Assembly: GCF_014651875.1 (NCBI RefSeq)
Contig: NZ_BMXS01000003.1
Coordinates: 62,001-126,000, forward strand
Length of the DNA stretch: 64,000 bases
Reading direction: 5' to 3'
Source: Litchfieldella qijiaojingensis
Lineage (GTDB): Bacteria; Pseudomonadota; Gammaproteobacteria; Pseudomonadales; Halomonadaceae
In this document: positions 52,609 through 63,125 of the stretch, piece after piece
Layout of the letters: the number at the start of each line of letters is the position of its first letter
Position numbering within the stretch: the stretch's first letter is position 1
Notes under the pieces: generated by a model
Database searches by the model: none
Told to the model about the DNA's origin: nothing
Seen by the model: only the letters and a program-made list of their open reading frames with translations
Position numbers and translations under genes: made by a program

Positions 52609-55170
52609 ATGACTCGATCCAATAACGACGGCAAGCCATTGCAGCGCTCCCTCCTGATGACGGATATCACCGAGCGTACACAAGTGGAACGGAATCCCAT
52701 TGACGCGCTTGAGCTGGCTGAGGGGATTATCAATGCCATCCCCGACGTTCTGTTCGAGGTGGACCGGGATGGCAGGTACCTGAATGTCTGGACGAAGAAC
52801 CCGGAATTGCTGGCAGCGCCGAAGGAGGAACTGCTGGGCAAGACAGTCCACGAGGTGCTTCCACCCGAGCAGGCCGTCGATGCGCTGAAGGCCATCATGG
52901 AGGCCGACGAAAAAGGGGTGTCTTACGGCAATGTCATCGGCATCCCCCAGCAGGACGGCGAGCACCTCTGGTTCGAGCACTCCCTGGCAAAAAAGCGCGG
53001 CGAACAGCCGTCCGAAGACACATTCCTGGTATTGTCGCGCGACATCACCGAGCGCAAGCAAGTGGAACACGCCCTTGGCGAGGTGCGTACACGCCTGCTC
53101 AGCGTGGTTCAAGCCATTCCCGACATGGTATGGCTGAAGGACTTGGACGGCATCTTTCTGTTTTGCAACCAGGCGTTCGAGCAGGCAGTGGGACAACGGG
53201 AAGCCGAGATCATCGGAGGAACGGATTACGACCTGTTCGAGCCCGGGGAGGCCGCTTGCTGTCGCGAGACTGATCGGGCCGCGATGGCGGCCGGGCGCCT
53301 CTGTATTGACGAGGAATGGATCACACATCGCTGCACCGGCCAGCGTGTCTTGTTGGAAACGCGTAAGGTTCCGGTATTCGACGCGGACGGCAGGATGACC
53401 GGGGTGCTCGGCGTCGGCTGTGATATCACCGAGCGCAGGCGCATGGAGGAGTCGCTTGCCGCGCGTGAGCGAGAATTCCGTACCCTGGTCGAAAATTCTC
53501 CCGACATGGTGGCGCGTTACGATCGCGACCTGCGGCGCCTGTATGTCAATCCGGCTTTCGCCGCGGTACTGGCAGGGGGGGACACGACCGCATTGCTCGG
53601 CAAGACGCCTTCGGAAAGTCCGGGCGGGTCGTATGTCGCCATCTACGAACAGAACATGCGTGAGGTGTTCGAGACCGCGAACGGCCGCGAATTCGAATTG
53701 ACGTGGAAAAACAGAAGTGGCCTCGAACTCTGTCATCTGGTCCGCATGACCCCGGAATTCGCTGAAGATGGCAGTGTGGAAAGCGTCCTCATCGTTGGGC
53801 GCGATATCACCGAATTGAGCGCTTCACGCCAGAAGATCCATCAGATGGCCTTTTACGATCCGCTCACGTCGCTGCCGAATCGAGCGCTGTTCAACGACCG
53901 CCTGCGACAGATGATTGCCGATGCCTCGTGGCATGGCCAGATGGCGGGTGTGATGCTGATCGATATGGATCAGTTCAAGGCCGTCAACGACACCATGGGT
54001 CACTCCGTCGGCGATGAGCTGTTGCGTGAGGCGGCGGCGCGACTCAGTGCATGCGTGCGCAGTTATGACACCGTGGCGCGCCTCGGTGGCGACGAGTTTG
54101 CCATCCTGCTGCCGGAAATCCGTCACGTTGACGATCTCGCCCGCATCGCCGACAAGGTGCTCGGCAAGTTCGGCGACCACTTCCTGTTGGATGGCAGAGA
54201 GGTCTTTATGTCGTGCAGTATCGGCATTGCGGTATACCCCGATGACAGCAGCGATGCCGACGATCTGGTGAGATATGCGGATTCGGCGATGTATCTCGCC
54301 AAACGCAGTGGACGCAACAACTTCCGTTACTACTCGAAGGACCTGACGGCCAGCGCCAAGGAGCGCCTGACCCTGGAGTCGGAACTGCGCCGCGCCGCCG
54401 AACGCATGGAACTCGAACTGCATTACCAGCCCAAGGTGTCGCTGAGCGACGGGATGATGATCGGGTCGGAAGCCTTGCTGAGATGGTGTCATCCTCGGCT
54501 CGGCATGGTGCCGCCCACTCAGTTCATCCAGATCGCCGAGGATACCGGGCTGATCGTCGACCTGGGCCAATGGGTGCTGCGCGAGGCCTGCCGAATGGCA
54601 GCCAAATGGAACGCGGAAGGAAAGCCTCCTCACAAGGTGGCGATCAACCTGTCGGCCAAGCAGTTCCAGTCCCAGAATCTGGCCGGGGCGGTGGCCGATA
54701 TCCTGAACGACACTGACTGCCGTCCCGAATGGATAGAACTCGAAATCACCGAAAGTCTCCTGCTCGACGATAATGGCAAGACACTGGATACGCTTTCGGC
54801 ATTCAGGTCCATGGGCGTTTCCATCGCCATCGACGACTTCGGCACCGGCTATTCGGCGCTGAGCTATCTGACACGATTCCCCATCGATACGTTGAAGATC
54901 GACCGCTCGTTCATCCAAAGCGTTATCACCGACCATTACGGGGCCGAACTCGTGAAAGCCATCCTGTCCATCGCGCGTAGCCTTGGTCAGGAGGTAGTGG
55001 CGGAAGGTGTCGAAACGGTCGAACAGGCGGCCTTCCTGGCGGCCCACGGCTGTCAGTTAGCGCAAGGATTCCTCTACAGCAAGCCATTGCCGGAGGCAGA
55101 GCTCGCCTCGTTGCCGCAGCATTTCCATGTTAGCCATTCGGCTGCAATGATGGCCAAACCGGAATGTTGA
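52609..55170 (+). CDS. PAS-PAS-PAS-GGDEF-EAL cyclic-di-GMP protein
   Basis: An 853-residue soluble sensory protein. Three PAS domains lie at about 40-155, 165-285 and 295-405, each ending with the DITER/DITEL boundary. A GGDEF domain (about 410-575) has an intact RLGGDEFAI at residue 492, and an EAL domain (about 590-845) has EALLRW at residue 621, DDFGTGYSALSYL and VAEGVET. Both catalytic motifs are intact, so it could make or break cyclic di-GMP. There is no membrane segment. It follows the chemoreceptor by 64 bases, so the two may share the sigma-28 transcript. A GTG at 52546 would add 21 codons. Confidence 0.93.
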   Translation: MTRSNNDGKPLQRSLLMTDITERTQVERNPIDALELAEGIINAIPDVLFEVDRDGRYLNVWTKNPELLAAPKEELLGKTVHEVLPPEQAVDALKAIMEADEKGVSYGNVIGIPQQDGEHLWFEHSLAKKRGEQPSEDTFLVLSRDITERKQVEHALGEVRTRLLSVVQAIPDMVWLKDLDGIFLFCNQAFEQAVGQREAEIIGGTDYDLFEPGEAACCRETDRAAMAAGRLCIDEEWITHRCTGQRVLLETRKVPVFDADGRMTGVLGVGCDITERRRMEESLAAREREFRTLVENSPDMVARYDRDLRRLYVNPAFAAVLAGGDTTALLGKTPSESPGGSYVAIYEQNMREVFETANGREFELTWKNRSGLELCHLVRMTPEFAEDGSVESVLIVGRDITELSASRQKIHQMAFYDPLTSLPNRALFNDRLRQMIADASWHGQMAGVMLIDMDQFKAVNDTMGHSVGDELLREAAARLSACVRSYDTVARLGGDEFAILLPEIRHVDDLARIADKVLGKFGDHFLLDGREVFMSCSIGIAVYPDDSSDADDLVRYADSAMYLAKRSGRNNFRYYSKDLTASAKERLTLESELRRAAERMELELHYQPKVSLSDGMMIGSEALLRWCHPRLGMVPPTQFIQIAEDTGLIVDLGQWVLREACRMAAKWNAEGKPPHKVAINLSAKQFQSQNLAGAVADILNDTDCRPEWIELEITESLLLDDNGKTLDTLSAFRSMGVSIAIDDFGTGYSALSYLTRFPIDTLKIDRSFIQSVITDHYGAELVKAILSIARSLGQEVVAEGVETVEQAAFLAAHGCQLAQGFLYSKPLPEAELASLPQHFHVSHSAAMMAKPEC

Positions 55171-55320
55171 GCATGTCAGTGCTCACCTCTTGGAAGCGCC
55201 ATCGCTGCGAACCGGCGTCACCCTGACGCTCATCGGTCCGGGAACTGCCGTTGATTGCATGGCTGACCGCATGGGTGTGAAATATGGCGCAATTCCCTTT
55301 TGGCAACGCCACGGATAGCC

Positions 55321-56163
55321 ATGACGCCACACATCGGTCAGCGGATCACGGCCCAATACGCCGAGTTGAGTGCTCAGGAGCAGCGAGTTGCGGCCTTCAT
55401 CCTGGATCATTTCGATGATCTGGCGATGTACAGTGCCGCCGACCTGTCGCGTCTGACCGGGGTTTCCAAGTCCACTGTCAGTCGCCTGTTTCGGCGTCTG
55501 GGCTTTGATAGTTACCAGGCCGTCAAGGTGCATGCCCGGCAATTGCGCAGTCTCGGCATGCCCCTGGTCACCGATGCCGATGCGATGCAGGGCGATGATG
55601 AGCGTTTCAAGCGCCATCTTCAGCGCGAAGAGGAAAACCTGCGGCGTGCCCTGACGGCAATCGAGCCAGGGGTCTTCGAAGACATCGTGCGTTGCCTGGA
55701 TAGCGCCCGCCAGGTCGTCGTGGTGGGGTTTCGCAATAGCTACCCGTTGGCCATGCACTGTCGTCAGCAGTTGATCCAGGCACGAGAGCAGGTCAGGTTG
55801 GCACCCGAACCCAACCAGTCGCTGGCCGAAGAATTGGTTGGCCTGGGCGAGGAGGACCTGGTGATCCTGTTTGGCTTCCGACGTCGGCCGCGGATTTTTG
55901 AAGAAGTCGTAGGAGCGTTCGATACCATTCCCTGCCGTGTATTGCTGATCGCCGATGCGACGGCCGCCGGTTTCGAAAGACAGGTCGATTGGCGGTTGGA
56001 ATGCCCACTCGACAGCATTTCCGCCTTCGACAGCTATGCCAGCGCAATGAGCCTCATCAGTCTGCTGGCCAATGGCTTGTTGCATCATCGTTTAGCCCAA
56101 GGACGTGCTCGTATCGATGCGGTGAGTGAGTTGTATCGGCGGCTGGATGAGCTTTCCTCTTGA
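55321..56163 (+). CDS. RpiR-family regulator (HTH-SIS)
   Basis: A 280-residue transcription factor with an N-terminal HTH_6 domain (about 1-77; LSAQEQRVAAFILDHFDDLA and LSRLTGVSKSTVSRLFRRLGF) and a C-terminal SIS sugar-isomerase-like domain (about 110-250; ARQVVVVGFRNSYPLA). It lies just upstream of and codirectional with an ABC importer operon, which it probably controls. The intergenic region holds TCTCAA-N9-TTGAGA and GAAAC-GAAA-GTTTC inverted repeats that could be its sites. SIS domains usually bind phosphosugars, but ligands differ in catabolic RpiR proteins. Start uncertain: ATG at 55321 or TTG at 55300. Confidence 0.87.
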   Translation: MTPHIGQRITAQYAELSAQEQRVAAFILDHFDDLAMYSAADLSRLTGVSKSTVSRLFRRLGFDSYQAVKVHARQLRSLGMPLVTDADAMQGDDERFKRHLQREEENLRRALTAIEPGVFEDIVRCLDSARQVVVVGFRNSYPLAMHCRQQLIQAREQVRLAPEPNQSLAEELVGLGEEDLVILFGFRRRPRIFEEVVGAFDTIPCRVLLIADATAAGFERQVDWRLECPLDSISAFDSYASAMSLISLLANGLLHHRLAQGRARIDAVSELYRRLDELSS

Positions 56164-56322
56164 TGCGCCTTGATGGTGCGTCACCTATCTCTTTCCCACC
56201 CTTGGCGCTCCAGGACGGTGCCATGACGATCCCTGTGCCACAGAACCGTGAAGCTCTGGGGCGGCTAATGAATTGATCGACAACGAGTGTTTGGTCTTCT
56301 GGCATGCCCATTGCCCTCATAT

Positions 56323-56355
56323 GAAACGAAAGTTTCTCAAGTGTCACCGTTGAGA
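56323..56355. promoter_or_regulatory. Candidate RpiR operators upstream of the ABC importer
   Basis: Two adjacent inverted repeats, GAAAC-GAAA-GTTTC (56323-56336) and TCTCAA-N9-TTGAGA (56335-56355), lie 66-98 bases before the binding-protein gene. The rest of the 56164-56420 spacer shows no gene. Confidence 0.3.
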
Positions 56356-56420
56356 CGTTAGTTTCACAATCCACGTATATAAAGCTATACAAGTAGGTGC
56401 TACCACCAGGAGAACAATCA

Positions 56421-57248
56421 ATGAGATATCTGGATCGTGGTTTCAAGAGCATGAAAGGGATTCTCGCCGCTGGCCTGTTTGCTGTGACGAGCTTGGGCGC
56501 CGCTGTCGTGAGTCAGCCGGTACAGGCCGATGCCTTGTCCGAGATCGAACAGCGCGGCACCTTGCGAGTCGCCGTGCCGCAGGATTTCCCGCCATTCGGC
56601 TTGGTGGGCACCGACCTGCAGCCGCGTGGTTACGACATCGACATGGCGAACTACCTGGCCGAGGAGATGGGGGTGAAGCTGGAACTGGTGACCGTAACCA
56701 GTGCCAACCGCATTCCCTTCCTGCAGACCCGCCAAGTGGATCTGGTTATCTCGAGCCTGGGCAAGAACCCGGAGCGTGAGGCCATGATCGACTTCTCCGA
56801 TGCCTATGCGCCTTTCTTCCTCGGCGTGTTCGGCACGGATGAGGCGGCACCGCTGGACTCGGTGGACGAGCTCGCTGGCATGACCATCGGCGTGTCCCGA
56901 GGCTCCGTCGAGGACATGGAACTCAGCGACATCGCGCCCACCGACACGACGATCAATCGCTTCGAGGATAATGCCACCACCATTGCCGCTTTCCTCTCGG
57001 GGCAGGTGGACTACATCGCCACCGGCAACGTGGTGGCCGCTGAAATCGCTGAGCGCTACAGCGACCGTGCGCCAACCCTGATCTATCAGCTCAAGGACTC
57101 TCCCTGCTACGTCGGCATGAACAAGGAAGAACCGGCTCTGATGGCGAAGGTCAATGAACTGGTCGCCCAGGCCTTGGAGGATGGAACCCTCGAGTCGCTC
57201 TCCCAGAAGTGGCTGCACGCTAGCCTGCCCGATAACTTCGGGATGTGA
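56421..57248 (+). CDS. ABC importer substrate-binding protein, polar amino-acid family
   Basis: A 275-residue periplasmic binding protein. The signal peptide runs to about residue 36 (SQPVQA, then DALSEI). The mature part begins with IEQRGTLRVAVPQDFPPFGL and has the GYDIDMANYLAEEMGVKLEL and RIPFLQTRQVDLVISSL blocks of family 3 solute-binding proteins. It starts a four-gene importer operon (binding protein, two permeases, ATPase). The ligand is not evident; position between allantoin and ureidoglycine genes suggests a nitrogen compound such as a ureide or an amino acid. The ATG has CAGGAGAA upstream. Confidence 0.9.
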   Translation: MRYLDRGFKSMKGILAAGLFAVTSLGAAVVSQPVQADALSEIEQRGTLRVAVPQDFPPFGLVGTDLQPRGYDIDMANYLAEEMGVKLELVTVTSANRIPFLQTRQVDLVISSLGKNPEREAMIDFSDAYAPFFLGVFGTDEAAPLDSVDELAGMTIGVSRGSVEDMELSDIAPTDTTINRFEDNATTIAAFLSGQVDYIATGNVVAAEIAERYSDRAPTLIYQLKDSPCYVGMNKEEPALMAKVNELVAQALEDGTLESLSQKWLHASLPDNFGM

Positions 57249-57256
57249 GGACGGAC

Positions 57257-57934
57257 ATGGGGCTGACTCTGGACTTCCTCGCACTGTCGCCCTATGTCGG
57301 TGAGCTGGCGAGAGGGCTGGTCACCACGGTCGTGTTGACCGTGGTGACCACCCTTTCCGGCCTGATGCTGGCCATCGTCGTGGCGTATCTGAGAGTACAT
57401 GCCGCCACCTGGGTACGGCGGATCCTGGGGGGCTATGTCGAGCTGACGCGTAACACGCCCTTCATCGTGCAATTGTTCTTCATTTTCTTTGGCCTGCCGG
57501 CATTAGGCATCAAGATCGACGCGATCACCGCGGCGTTCCTGGCCATGACATTGAACCTGGCGGCGTATACCGCGGAGATCCTGCGTGCCGGTATCGAGGC
57601 CACCGGGCGAGGGCAACTCGAGGCCGCCCGCACCTTGGGCATGTCGAAATTCCAGAGCTATCGGCATGTGGTACTGGTGCCGGCCTTCGCGCGCATCTAT
57701 CCCGCGTTGACCAGCCAATGCATCATCGTCATGCTCGGTTCGGCGGTGGTCTCGCAGATCTCGGTGTTCGACCTGACCTACGCGGCAAACTTCATCCAGT
57801 CGCGTAACTTCCGCAGCTTCGAGGCGTATCTGCTGGTGACGCTCGTCTATCTATTGCTGGCGGTAGGCATGCGTCAGCTCTTCCTGCTGGTCGGTCGTCG
57901 GTTGTTCGCCTTTCGGCAAGGAGGGCAGGCATGA
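57257..57934 (+). CDS. ABC importer permease 1, polar amino-acid type
   Basis: A 225-residue inner-membrane permease with about five hydrophobic segments. The cytoplasmic EAA loop is visible as GIEATGRGQLEAARTLGMS, and RNTPFIVQLFFIFFGLPALG is typical of the HisM/GlnP group. It starts eight bases after the binding-protein gene with a GAGGAC site and overlaps the second permease by four bases (ATGA), so the pair are made together as a heterodimer. Confidence 0.92.
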   Translation: MGLTLDFLALSPYVGELARGLVTTVVLTVVTTLSGLMLAIVVAYLRVHAATWVRRILGGYVELTRNTPFIVQLFFIFFGLPALGIKIDAITAAFLAMTLNLAAYTAEILRAGIEATGRGQLEAARTLGMSKFQSYRHVVLVPAFARIYPALTSQCIIVMLGSAVVSQISVFDLTYAANFIQSRNFRSFEAYLLVTLVYLLLAVGMRQLFLLVGRRLFAFRQGGQA

Positions 57935-58587
57935 TCGAGTTCACGCTATGGGATATCGTGCGCAACCTGCTGCTGGCGGCCCGCTGGACCATCGTGCTGT
58001 CCCTGATCGCCTTCGTCGGCGGCGCATCTCTGGGCCTGCTGTTCACCGTGCTGCGCCTGTCCGGCAACAGATTGCTAAAGGTCATGATCGGTGTTTACGT
58101 GGATGTCTTCCAGGGCACGCCCTTGCTGATGCAGCTGTTCCTGGCCTACTTCGGCGCCGCAGCCCTGGGATTCAATGTCTCGGCCTGGGCGGCGGCCTCA
58201 GTCGCGCTGACGTTGTTCACCAGTGCCTTCCTCTGCGACATCTGGCGAGGGTGCCTCGAGGCGGTTCCACGAGGTCAGTGGCATGCCTCCCGGGTGCTGG
58301 GCATGGATTATCTGCAGACGATGCGCCATGTGATCCTGCCCCAGGCGCTGCGCCTATCGGTGCCGCCCACCGTGGGTTTCTCGGTCCAGGTCGTCAAGGG
58401 TACAGCGCTGGCATCGGTGATTGGCTTCGTCGAACTGACCAAGGCCGGGACCATGCTCAACAATGCCACGTTCGCTCCCTTCACCATCTTCGCGCTGGTG
58501 GCGCTGATCTATTTCGCGCTTTGCTACCCCCTTTCCCGTTATTCACGCTACCTGGAGAGACGCCTCTATGACGCTGGTATGCGTTAA
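57931..58587 (+). CDS. ABC importer permease 2, polar amino-acid type
   Basis: A 218-residue permease, related to but distinct from the preceding one. It has about five hydrophobic segments, FQGTPLLMQLFLAYFG and the EAA loop CLEAVPRGQWHASRVLGMDY. It overlaps permease 1 by four bases and the ATPase gene by 20, a compact translationally coupled operon. Confidence 0.92.
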   Translation: MIEFTLWDIVRNLLLAARWTIVLSLIAFVGGASLGLLFTVLRLSGNRLLKVMIGVYVDVFQGTPLLMQLFLAYFGAAALGFNVSAWAAASVALTLFTSAFLCDIWRGCLEAVPRGQWHASRVLGMDYLQTMRHVILPQALRLSVPPTVGFSVQVVKGTALASVIGFVELTKAGTMLNNATFAPFTIFALVALIYFALCYPLSRYSRYLERRLYDAGMR

Positions 58588-59296
58588 GGACCTGCACAAA
58601 TCCTTCGGTGACCTGGAAGTGCTCAAGGGTGTCGACCTGGACGTTGCTCCCGGCGAAGTGGTGGCCATCATCGGGCGTAGTGGCTCGGGCAAGAGCACGT
58701 TGCTGCGCTGTCTGAACCAACTCGAGCAGCACGACGGCGGCAACATCGAAATCGCGGGTCAACGGCTCGACGCCGAGGCCATGGCGCCAAGCGAGTTGAG
58801 CCGCAATGTCGGCATGGTCTTCCAAAGTTTCAATCTGTTCCCCCACAAGACCGTGGGCGAGAACGTGATGTTGGCGCCAGTCGTCGTGCGTGGCGTGAAC
58901 AAGCAGGAAGCGTCGCGAGTGGCCCGGGAAGTGCTCGACAAGGTTGGCATGCTGGAGAAGTTCGATGCCTATCCCGCACAGCTTTCCGGTGGACAGCAGC
59001 AGCGCGTTGCCATCGCCAGAGCCTTGGCCATGAAGCCCAAGGTCTTGCTGTGTGACGAAGTCACCTCGGCGCTTGACCCGGAACTGGTAGGTGAAGTGCT
59101 TCTTGTGTTGGAAGCTTTGGCCGAGGAAGGCATGACCTTGATCCTGGTGACCCATGAGATGAAGTTCGCGCACGATGTGGCCGATCGCGTCGTCTTTATG
59201 CACCATGGGCGCATTCACGAGCAGGGCGACCCCAAGACGCTTTTCAACCACCCCCGCACCCCCGAGTTGCGGCAGTTCATCTCGGCAGTACGTTAA
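58568..59296 (+). CDS. ABC importer ATP-binding protein, polar amino-acid type
   Basis: A 242-residue ATPase energising the importer. Walker A is GRSGSGKST (about 35-43), the signature LSGGQQQRVAIARAL (about 137), Walker B VLLCDEVTSALDPEL, and the switch histidine is in LILVTHEMKFA. The length and the ending (HPRTPELRQFISAVR) match the GlnQ/HisP group. Start overlaps permease 2 by 20 bases. A hairpin follows the stop. Confidence 0.95.
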   Translation: MTLVCVKDLHKSFGDLEVLKGVDLDVAPGEVVAIIGRSGSGKSTLLRCLNQLEQHDGGNIEIAGQRLDAEAMAPSELSRNVGMVFQSFNLFPHKTVGENVMLAPVVVRGVNKQEASRVAREVLDKVGMLEKFDAYPAQLSGGQQQRVAIARALAMKPKVLLCDEVTSALDPELVGEVLLVLEALAEEGMTLILVTHEMKFAHDVADRVVFMHHGRIHEQGDPKTLFNHPRTPELRQFISAVR

Positions 59297-59303
59297 CCCG
59301 GCG

Positions 59304-59338
59304 AGCCCACCGCATTCCCGGCGGATGCAGGGTGGGCT
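59304..59338 (+). terminator. Hairpin after the ABC importer operon
   Basis: AGCCCACC-GCAT at the left pairs with ATGC and GGTGGGCT at the right (two unpaired bases between). It starts eight bases after the stop. No U-run follows. Confidence 0.5.
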
Positions 59339-59414
59339 ACCCTGCGAGCCTACCCTTCAGGTCCAAGCCTATCCTATTCTTGGAATCAAGAGTGGATTCA
59401 TCTACGGCATGTTT

Positions 59415-59424
59415 TTGTATACGA
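59415..59424. promoter_or_regulatory. TTGTNNACAA-like operator upstream of allE
   Basis: TTGTATACGA matches TTGTATACAA at 9 of 10 positions. It lies 91 bases before the allE start, in an otherwise featureless AT-rich leader. Confidence 0.5.
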
Positions 59425-59514
59425 TAACTTTTGTCAGCTTGCTTTGCCGTTGATCGGGAGCTAATCTGAAAATAGATTCCATATTTCATAAAAACCGTGA
59501 TGAAAGGACGGATG

Positions 59515-60351
59515 ATGGCCAGCCGAAACTATTACGCGCCCCACGGTGGGCACCCACCCCAAACCCAACTGCTGTCGGATCGTGCGGTATTCACCGAGGC
59601 CTATGCAGTGATTCCCAAGGGCGTGCTGCGTGATATCGTCACCAGCAACCTGCCATTCTGGGACAAGACTCGCCTGTGGGTGCTGGCCCGCCCGCTGTCC
59701 GGCTTCGCCGAGACCTTCTCCCAATACATCATGGAAGTGTCGCCGGGTGGTGGTAGTGAGAAGCCGGAACTGGATCCCGCGGCGGAAGGCGTGCTGTTCA
59801 TCGTCGAAGGCGAGCTCTCCCTGACGCTTGCCGGAGAACGTCACCATATGCTGCCGGGCGGCTATGCTTTCATTCCCCCAGGCAGCCACTGGCAAGTACA
59901 CAATGAGTCGAATGCCCCGGTACGCTTCCACTGGGTGCGCAAGGCCTATGAGTTCGTCGAGGGTATCGAGGTGCCGGAAGCCTTCGTCACCAACGAGAAC
60001 GACATCGAGCCCACCCCCATGCCGGATACCGAAGGGCGTTGGGCCACCACGCGCTTCGTCGATCCGCAGGACGTGCGCCACGACATGCATGTCAACATCG
60101 TCACCTTCCAGCCGGGAGGCGTGATTCCGTTCGACGAGACGCATGTCATGGAGCACGGCCTGTACGTACTGGAAGGCAAGGCGGTCTACCATCTCAATCA
60201 GGAGTGGGTCGAAGTGGAAGCCGGCGACTTCATGTGGCTGCGCGCCTTCTGCCCGCAGGCCTGCTATGCCGGCGGTCCGGGACCGTTCCGCTATCTCTTG
60301 TATAAAGACGTCAATCGACACATGAAGTTGTCGCTTTTCGGTGCACGCTGA
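59515..60351 (+). CDS. allE: (S)-ureidoglycine aminohydrolase
   Basis: Manganese-dependent bicupin enzyme that releases ammonia from S-ureidoglycine to give S-ureidoglycolate. The 278-residue protein has two cupin halves. The C-terminal one carries the metal ligands in DETHVMEHGLYVLEG (Glu, His, His) and the glutamine in AFCPQACYAGG, matching E. coli AllE. The N-terminal cupin lacks a full ligand set, as in the family. AAAGGA six bases upstream supports the ATG at 59515; GTG/ATG codons at 59497-59512 are alternatives. It heads an operon with allA. Its presence implies that an allantoate amidohydrolase exists elsewhere. Confidence 0.93.
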   Translation: MASRNYYAPHGGHPPQTQLLSDRAVFTEAYAVIPKGVLRDIVTSNLPFWDKTRLWVLARPLSGFAETFSQYIMEVSPGGGSEKPELDPAAEGVLFIVEGELSLTLAGERHHMLPGGYAFIPPGSHWQVHNESNAPVRFHWVRKAYEFVEGIEVPEAFVTNENDIEPTPMPDTEGRWATTRFVDPQDVRHDMHVNIVTFQPGGVIPFDETHVMEHGLYVLEGKAVYHLNQEWVEVEAGDFMWLRAFCPQACYAGGPGPFRYLLYKDVNRHMKLSLFGAR

Positions 60352-60369
60352 TCCCGCGAGGAGAGACAT

Positions 60370-60858
60370 ATGCTCGAACTCAAGGCACAGCCGTTGACGC
60401 CGGAGGCCTTCGCGCCGTTCGGCGATGTGATCGATACGCGCAGCGCCGACTACTTCCCGATCAACGCCGGTCGTACCCGGCGTTACCACGACCTGGCCAA
60501 GGTCGAGACCCTGGGCGAGGAGGCGCGGACGTTGATCAACATCTTCGTCAGCCAGCCAGTCGAGGTGCCGCTCGAGCTCGAATTCCTCGAGCGCCACCCC
60601 TTGGGCAGTCAGGCCTTCATGCCACTTCATGAAGAGCGCTTCCTGGTGGTCGTCGCGCCACCGGGCGATGAGATCGATCCGGGCGAAGTGCGTGCCTTCG
60701 TCACTGATGGGCGCCAAGGAGTCAATTACCGCGCCGGTACCTGGCATGCCATCCAGTCGGTGCTGGACCGCGAGGGCGAGTTCCTGGTCATCGACCGTGG
60801 TGGCCAGGGCCACAACTGCGACGAGTACCCGCTTCCGATACGCGTCACTCTGGCGTGA
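60370..60858 (+). CDS. allA: Ureidoglycolate lyase
   Basis: Splits S-ureidoglycolate to glyoxylate and urea, the last ureide step. The 162-residue protein has LTPEAFAPFGDVIDTR at the start, then RYHDLAKVETLGE, LERHPLGSQAFMPL, FLVVVAPPGDEIDPGEVRAF and YRAGTWHAIQSVL, typical of AllA. The ATG follows GAGGAGAG. It is 18 bases after allE and ends before a good intrinsic terminator, so allE-allA form a two-gene operon. Confidence 0.96.
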   Translation: MLELKAQPLTPEAFAPFGDVIDTRSADYFPINAGRTRRYHDLAKVETLGEEARTLINIFVSQPVEVPLELEFLERHPLGSQAFMPLHEERFLVVVAPPGDEIDPGEVRAFVTDGRQGVNYRAGTWHAIQSVLDREGEFLVIDRGGQGHNCDEYPLPIRVTLA

Positions 60859-60863
60859 TGCAC

Positions 60864-60891
60864 GGCGCGCCCTGACCGGGTGCGCCTTTTT
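60864..60891 (+). terminator. Intrinsic terminator of allE-allA
   Basis: GGCGCGCCC, loop TGACC, GGGTGCGCC, then TTTTT. One mismatch lies in the nine-pair stem; it begins five bases after the allA stop. A smaller stem (CGGCAGG/CCTGCCG, 60913-60929) follows. Confidence 0.88.
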
Positions 60892-61068
60892 GCCCTCCCC
60901 TCCTAGGCTGACCGGCAGGTTTCCTGCCGCTCGCTCTCCTTTTTCATTCTCTTTGCCATGCCGACATACGGCCATCCTTCTGAAAACTCAGGTGCTTTTG
61001 AGTATTTGATATTTTTATTGGAAATATTTTCCACAAAATATTGACAGCATGCTGTGCCCGGCCTAGTT

Positions 61069-61078
61069 TTGGATACAA
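61069..61078. promoter_or_regulatory. TTGTNNACAA-like operator upstream of gcl
   Basis: TTGGATACAA matches TTGTATACAA at 9 of 10 positions and lies 34 bases before the gcl start codon. Confidence 0.45.
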
Positions 61079-61111
61079 CAACAATGATCACGTCACCGAG
61101 GAGGTATCGTC

Positions 61112-62886
<1,775 letters not shown>

Positions 62887-62887
<1 letters not shown>

Positions 62888-63028
62888 GTTCTGCCCGAAA
62901 ACTGCCTGCGCTTGGCCATGCAGCGTTAAAAGTCATCTCGAAATGCTCATTTACAACCACGTAAACTCCGCTTTCTCGATGACTTTTGCCTTGCCTGGCC
63001 TTCGCTCGCCGACTTTTCAAACAGAACC
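62887..63028. repeat. Palindromic dispersed-type repeat between gcl and hyi
   Basis: A 142-base element that starts GGTTCTGCCCGAAAAC and ends GACTTTTCAAACAGAACC. The ends are inverted repeats (GGTTCTG/CAGAACC, with more matches inward), and the centre pairs AAAAGTCATC with GATGACTTTT around CATTTACAACCACGTAAAC. Nearly the whole element is an imperfect palindrome. TA lies on each side, compatible with a small target duplication. It is unrelated to the 142-base repeat at 42122. No transposase is encoded. Confidence 0.75.
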
Positions 63029-63125
63029 TAAACTCAACGCACCCGCTATCGACACTAAACCGCAACGAGAGAGACGCTGATCGATGTTAACGATCGATCG
63101 GCGTTTCCCCACACAGGAGCAAGCC

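Noticed and set aside
59461-60975. Long minus-strand frame opposite allE and allA (504 codons)
   Set aside because: It spans two well-supported genes and a terminator, and its translation has no recognisable features.
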